From Lanius collurio (taxonomy: Eukaryota; Chordata; Aves; Passeriformes; Laniidae), in NCBI GenBank assembly GCA_020086605.1, contig JACBWW010000017.1, forward strand, positions 5,966,579-6,030,578: a stretch of DNA of 64,000 nucleotides, written 5' to 3'. Of the stretch, positions 59,041-64,000 are shown piece after piece; within the stretch, counting starts at the first letter, position 1, and every line of letters begins with the position of its first letter. Position numbers and translations under genes: made by a program. A model generated the notes under the pieces. That model was given only the letters and a program-made list of their open reading frames with translations. It searched no databases and had not been told where the DNA came from.

Positions 59041-62000
59041 ATTCAGGTTACACAAGAGAGACTTCTTTCCTTTGCCTTTCCAGCTTAGAAGCGCCATCTC
59101 TGTTAGAGCTCTGACAATCATCTAATTGTTTCTCACTGTAGATTAAAGTATCAGCAGCCTTGCACCTCAGTTACTGTTCCTCTGTACTTCCTGAAAACAG
59201 AATTTAGTTCCACATGTCCCACCTCTAAGGCTCATCAGCTCCATCCCCTCCACTGAGCAAGGCCAACACTGAATTTGGCTCAAGGCTGTGTCCAGTTGCA
59301 TTTTCAATTATTCTGCTTGAGGTTTAAAACCCTGACAAAGGGGAAGGGTGGCAATGAGATGCACTGGGGTGACTGAAGGCAAATCCCTGTAGGTATTCAG
59401 TTACTAATGCCTGCATTTACCACACTACTGTAGATGACAGCGATGCACATCACATCAGTTCTCATCCACAGAAGATGAAGAAAACTTTGACCTGTGACAG
59501 GAGGATTTGTCCTTTGTGACTCATGTCAAAACTGATTACTCCCATTTAATAAACAATTTTGGTCACAGCCAAGTCTTTAAGACAGTCTGCATTTTTGATT
59601 GCTGAGGTCCAGCTGTGCTACCTCTTTTTCGGAGCTCACATGTGGACCATGTTAGAGAATCAATTCTCTCTTGCAATTACAGCTCTCTTCTTTAGATATA
59701 GATATATTTATATAAAAAGAATATGCAAGCAAGAATGATTGTGCAATGATTTTGTTGGGGTTTATGGGACTTGTGAGGAGTTTTTTCTTTCTCCTCTGGG
59801 ACTTTCCAAGCATGTTCAGATCGGATCAGGAACCGCAACTCAGAGATCAGAATTTACCATGGTAACAAAATGGAAGTATATAACCAAAGAACTGTTACTT
59901 AGCCAAACCACACAGATCCATTTCCAATTGAAAGCTCAAAAGATAAATTGAAAATCAAGATGCTATTTTTTTTTAATTTTTAATAATTCTAAGAAGAAGA
60001 AGTTTTAAGGACAACAGAGAAACTCAGAATTTAGGGACCTACGACAACTGAACTAAATGAAGCAAAGAAAATGGTTTTAGCAAATACAAACACCATTTTA
60101 GTACTAAAGGTTTCAGAGCTGAATTTAAAAAAAAATCTGACAAAAGCAGTGATCAAGAACAAAAAGATGCAACACATTCCCTTCAGCAACTGTGACCAGA
60201 AGTCATAATAGGACAAATATTCATGGAAGCTCATGAGAAGATTTCTTCAGCTGACCCATACCAGAAACATACCCGTGCTCACAGGGAACACCAGACTTTT
60301 CAGCCTTTGATAAACTGCCAAGTATTTATAGATTGGGACTCAGGTTAGGAAAAAGGAAGCTGAGAAGATGTGACTGAAAAATTCTTCCTATACAAAGGAT
60401 TAAAATTATATTAAAAAGACAGAGTGACTACTTGGAATTCCTGAAGCTCAGTTAAACTCAGCCACCACATTATATACTGCTGATCTAGCTGAATTTTCAA
60501 GGCATGACACTGAGGTAAAGTGTTACCCTTAGATATAATTTCAATTTTCACATGGGACACAAAAGTTTCCCCAGTAACTGATTCTGGGAGGGAAGATACA
60601 GAACAAGTTTTCTTAGAAGTAGCCTAAGCACGAGACTTTTTCTAGAACCTGACAGAACAAACTTGGGTATGTAACTATAAGTTAGTGCAAAGAAATTGTA
60701 TGTCAATATGTACTATGTCAATGTGCTGCTGAGATAGATGCAAGGCTACAGTTCAGATCTGTTAATTTCCAGTACAGCACGTGAAATAAATTTACATTTA
60801 AATTCAATTAAGAGTTGAACAGGTTTTCATATCTCTGGTCCTGCAGTAGAGACCAGTCCATCAATATCAGGTACAAATGCCCTGGTACCTTCAGTTACTT
60901 AAGTACCACTTTCTACAGGATCAAAGATACATAAACACATCCTAAAATTCAACTTTTTATTTTAAATTAAAGTGGGAATGACTTAGTTTTCTCATCTTGA
61001 GAGAACTGCATTCAGTGTACAAAGCTAGGCATTGTTTGAGGTTAGTCTTGCTGGCTTAAGGGTACTGCGAAAATGACGCAGAATATTTTTATGTCAAAAC
61101 CCCAGGAATTCCAGATATACTGGTGAAATTTACTGCACAAATGACCTGCAATGTACTAGAAAGAGATGAACAACAAGTCATTATGTGAGACAGACACTAA
61201 GAATTTCTAAAGTACAATTTGCTACTAAAATTTCTTAAGATAAAGGATTTTCAGATAATTTTCTAGAACAGCAAAGTACTGCCAAAAAATGAGTCTATTA
61301 ATGCAATGTTTTAGAGACATGGATTACAAAATGCTTGCTGGGGTACTGACAAATCACTAGAGATGATAACTAACAAATTTAGACTTTTAGATTGATAAAC
61401 AAAATACCAATTCAAGCCTTATACACAACCCATTGATTTGTCTCCATTTGTGTAAATGTCAGAACTCTTTTCAGAACCCTAAGAGCACAGAGCTCCCTTT
61501 AAATGCAGCAAGGTAATAGCCATCAAACTATTGACCAAAACATATCCAACAATCCACAAAAGCAGAATTGAAACTGATAAAACTGCTCAGTAAAATACAA
61601 TCAAAGTCAGTAAGGGGCATTTATGAGAAGTTTCTCAAAGTAGGAAAACTAGTAGGAACATAAATATAAAAATGTCCTAATTTGTGTTTCAATCTAGTTT
61701 TAGCATGGATTTTAACCAATTCTAAGTCCCAAATTACTTCTATCAATACCCTTGTCAAGGGCCACGCACTGAAATTTCCTGTGAGCACCTGGATCTAGAA
61801 AAAATAAGGGGTAAACAAACTGTTAGTTTTGTTTTAGTGTGCATTTAGTGTATTCTTTCACGTGGGAATAAAGAATAAAGATGTGTTCACCTCTTCACCT
61901 GAAATAAGAAAAAAAAAGTGAAAGCAGCTCACAGCAACACGTTATGAAATAGGACAGGAATTCTCTCTTTTCTGTTCTGTACCTTGCCAAAAGCTTCTGC

Positions 62001-62274
62001 TATCACCTACTCAGTTTCAATATGCAGAAAAAAAAATTCTGTTTCTGATCACCATTTTCCTCTATTTAACTGCCAGAGATGGTGAACAGATCTAACAGAT
62101 TTAAGTCCTTAGTAAAATCCAACTTGGACATTTTAGAAGACTATTACTGTTTCTTAAATACAAAGCCAGCACTTTGTCTCCCACTCTCCACTTCTCACTC
62201 ATCACCCCATTCTAAGGAAAAGTTTTGTGTTTGGATGGGTTGGATAAATATCTAGCAGTGCAGTTTTTCAGGTT

Positions 62275-62370
62275 GGAGGTTTTTTGGCTTTTCTGTTTTG
62301 TGGGGGTTTTTTTGGTTTTGGTTTTGTTTGGGTTTTTTTTTTTTTTTTTTTTTGGTGTTGTTTAGTTTGA
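62275..62370. repeat. GT-rich low-complexity tract with 21-nt T run
   Basis: Runs of T separated by GG/GGG, including T at 62333-62353. On the minus strand it is a C/A-rich tract. Confidence 0.85.
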
Positions 62371-62410
62371 TTTTTTAGCACATGTAATAGACAAAGTTAT
62401 TCACAACATC

Positions 62411-62461
62411 AATATCATATTATATCATATCATATCATATCATATCATATCATATCATATC
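62411..62461. repeat. Pentanucleotide microsatellite (ATATC)n
   Basis: About eight to nine units of CATAT in tandem, the first ones slightly degenerate. Confidence 0.92.
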
Positions 62462-64000
62462 CTCATTACTTTCAAAAGCAGAAATCTATGCAACAGGCTA
62501 GACTGTGCATTACTTAAGCATCCTGAAAAAAAAAAATCACTCACCAGCTTTGTTGTGAGAAAAACATTCCAGATTTGTGTTGCTAAAGAAATTTCAGTAT
62601 GTCAAGTTCGGTGTAACTAAAATTAGACAGTACTACAGCCAATTTGATGAATACTATGCATAAGGTGATAAAACAGAGCAGTCAGTAATTAATATGATAA
62701 TAATTAATATGACAATAATTAAAGTAATTAACTTGACAAATATATCAATGTGTAGTAAAATGTTTTACTGACACATGTAAATTACAGGAAGAGCTAAAGG
62801 TTTATAGTAATATAGTGGTTCTACATTAATGACAGATTTTCTTAGGTAGATGTTCCCTGTACCTGAAATAAACCCACATCTAATACTTAAATACATGTGG
62901 GGCACATATTTTATATATATAGACACACACACTTATATACACACATTCCCAAATATTTTGATCAAATAGACATAGAATTAAATGAAAATAATCAGCAATT
63001 GAATTTTCTCATAGTATACAAATATTTAGCAAAACCAAAATACTTACAATATCCCCTTCAAAATAAAAAAGCCTTCACACTGATTTCTGAAGGTAATGTT
63101 GGCTGGCTTTTATCTCCAAGGGGACAAAAAGTCTTGGTTTTCTCACCTTCACCTCTCCATTCCCAACAACATCATTTCTCCCAAGCCAGCTCCCATGTAG
63201 AAAGTTTTCTCTTGTATTGGGATGCCTGGAGGAGGGATGGAGGGAGGAGCTTGGCTGCTTTTCTGAAAACAGTAAATGAAATTGTGTGCTCTCACTGACA
63301 ACACTGTAAGAAAGGGAAAAGTGCTTGGGTGACACTTTTGAAGAATAATCACCTAAATATTAATCAATTATTTTCTTTCTGCTGAAATCATAGCTACATT
63401 TATTAAAGGATGGATTTTTCTTCATTTGGAAACATATGTATGACACAGTAAGAAAGCAAAAGGTCTCCTGTTTCACATTTCATTCCAAGCTCTAAATCAT
63501 GCAGGCATGCATCAAACATTGGCACAACATTTGCCTTTCATTAAAAGATTTTGGTTAGAAATTAGAGTATATATTACAATTTTTCATTGCTAACTTCTAC
63601 TTTTTATTATTCCTAGGCTCTGATGGATATGTTCATTATATCTCATCCAGACAAAATATGAAATTCAAATATACTATCTGTTATAGACAAGATCAGAGTC
63701 CAAAATACATTCAATAGCACACTATGCCATAATGTCCATTAAAACATACAAGCTTTGTTTGAGCAAAATGAAAATCACAGCATTTATCCTCATATCTGAA
63801 ATTACTTATATTTATTTTTTTTAAAAAGTGATTCACACAGCCTGCTACTAACAGGTATTGGACAGTAACACACACACATTCATGGTAAGCCCTAATGCTA
63901 AGTACAGTTCTTCCTCTTAATTACATCAACAGATGCCATTACTGCCTAAAATATTTTTTTCTTTATTAAGTAGAATATAAATCTTTCCTATCATCTTTCC

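Larger units (their letters stand above)
58936..64000. other. Upstream DNA of SCN11A; no further gene recognised
   Basis: No exon of an upstream SCN-cluster neighbour and no CpG-rich promoter were recognised. It holds a 20-bp tandem duplication (59001-59040), a GT-rich tract (62275-62370), a pentanucleotide array (62411-62461) and AT-rich microrepeats (62680-62740). A non-coding 5' exon and promoter of SCN11A are probably here or further out. Confidence 0.5.

Noticed and set aside
62897..63298. 133-codon plus-strand open frame
   Set aside because: Starts in an AT-rich microsatellite-like stretch, has no domain and no splice context; likely chance.
1..64000. CRISPR arrays, operons, phage or plasmid features
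   Set aside because: The window is vertebrate nuclear DNA with spliced genes and LINEs; no such structures are present.

Overview
The window is vertebrate nuclear DNA, most likely from a bird. Several CR1 LINE fragments with avian-type 3' ends are scattered through introns and intergenic DNA. There is an avian-style retroviral LTR remnant near the left edge, and the window is AT-rich with large introns. I see no prokaryotic, CRISPR, tRNA or rRNA features.

The main content is one complete, multi-exon, voltage-gated sodium channel alpha-subunit gene on the minus strand, running from the ATG at 58183 to the TGA at 24667. I assembled it as 26 coding exons by translating the minus strand and matching every splice boundary. 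All exon phases join without a break and give 5415 nt of CDS, or 1804 residues. It has four homologous domains, the D-E-K-A selectivity ring (D365, E751, K1255, A1544), four S4 voltage sensors, a III-IV inactivation linker and a C-terminal IQ motif. Length and diagnostic stretches (exon 1 [10 protein letters not shown], exon 2 RTIYRFSA...ALFIFGPFN, a short I-II linker) point to SCN11A (Nav1.9-type) rather than SCN10A or SCN5A. Intron 2 is a textbook U12 AT-AC intron and intron 23 is a U2-like AT-AC intron, both ancient hallmarks of this family.

At the left end (2904-3006, same strand) lies a piece of the first coding exon of a second sodium channel gene of SCN5A/SCN10A type. It is the downstream neighbour, as expected for the tandem SCN11A-SCN10A-SCN5A cluster. 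Its N-terminal part is missing, and homology stops exactly at the single ambiguous base (N) at 3007, which suggests a collapsed assembly gap.

Layout: 1-225 CR1; about 300-735 LTR remnant; 2904-3006 partial exon of the neighbouring gene; 3008-23.7 kb intergenic DNA with CR1 copies; 23.7-24.67 kb putative 3' UTR; 24.67-58.18 kb SCN11A; 58.2-64 kb upstream DNA with a CR1 and simple repeats. Features that stand out in the channel are an inactivation particle reading LFL instead of IFM, a lost first gating arginine in domain II S4, a serine-rich domain III S3-S4 loop, and a serine at the tetrodotoxin-resistance site. A 113-bp near-identical direct repeat lies in introns 10 and 14.
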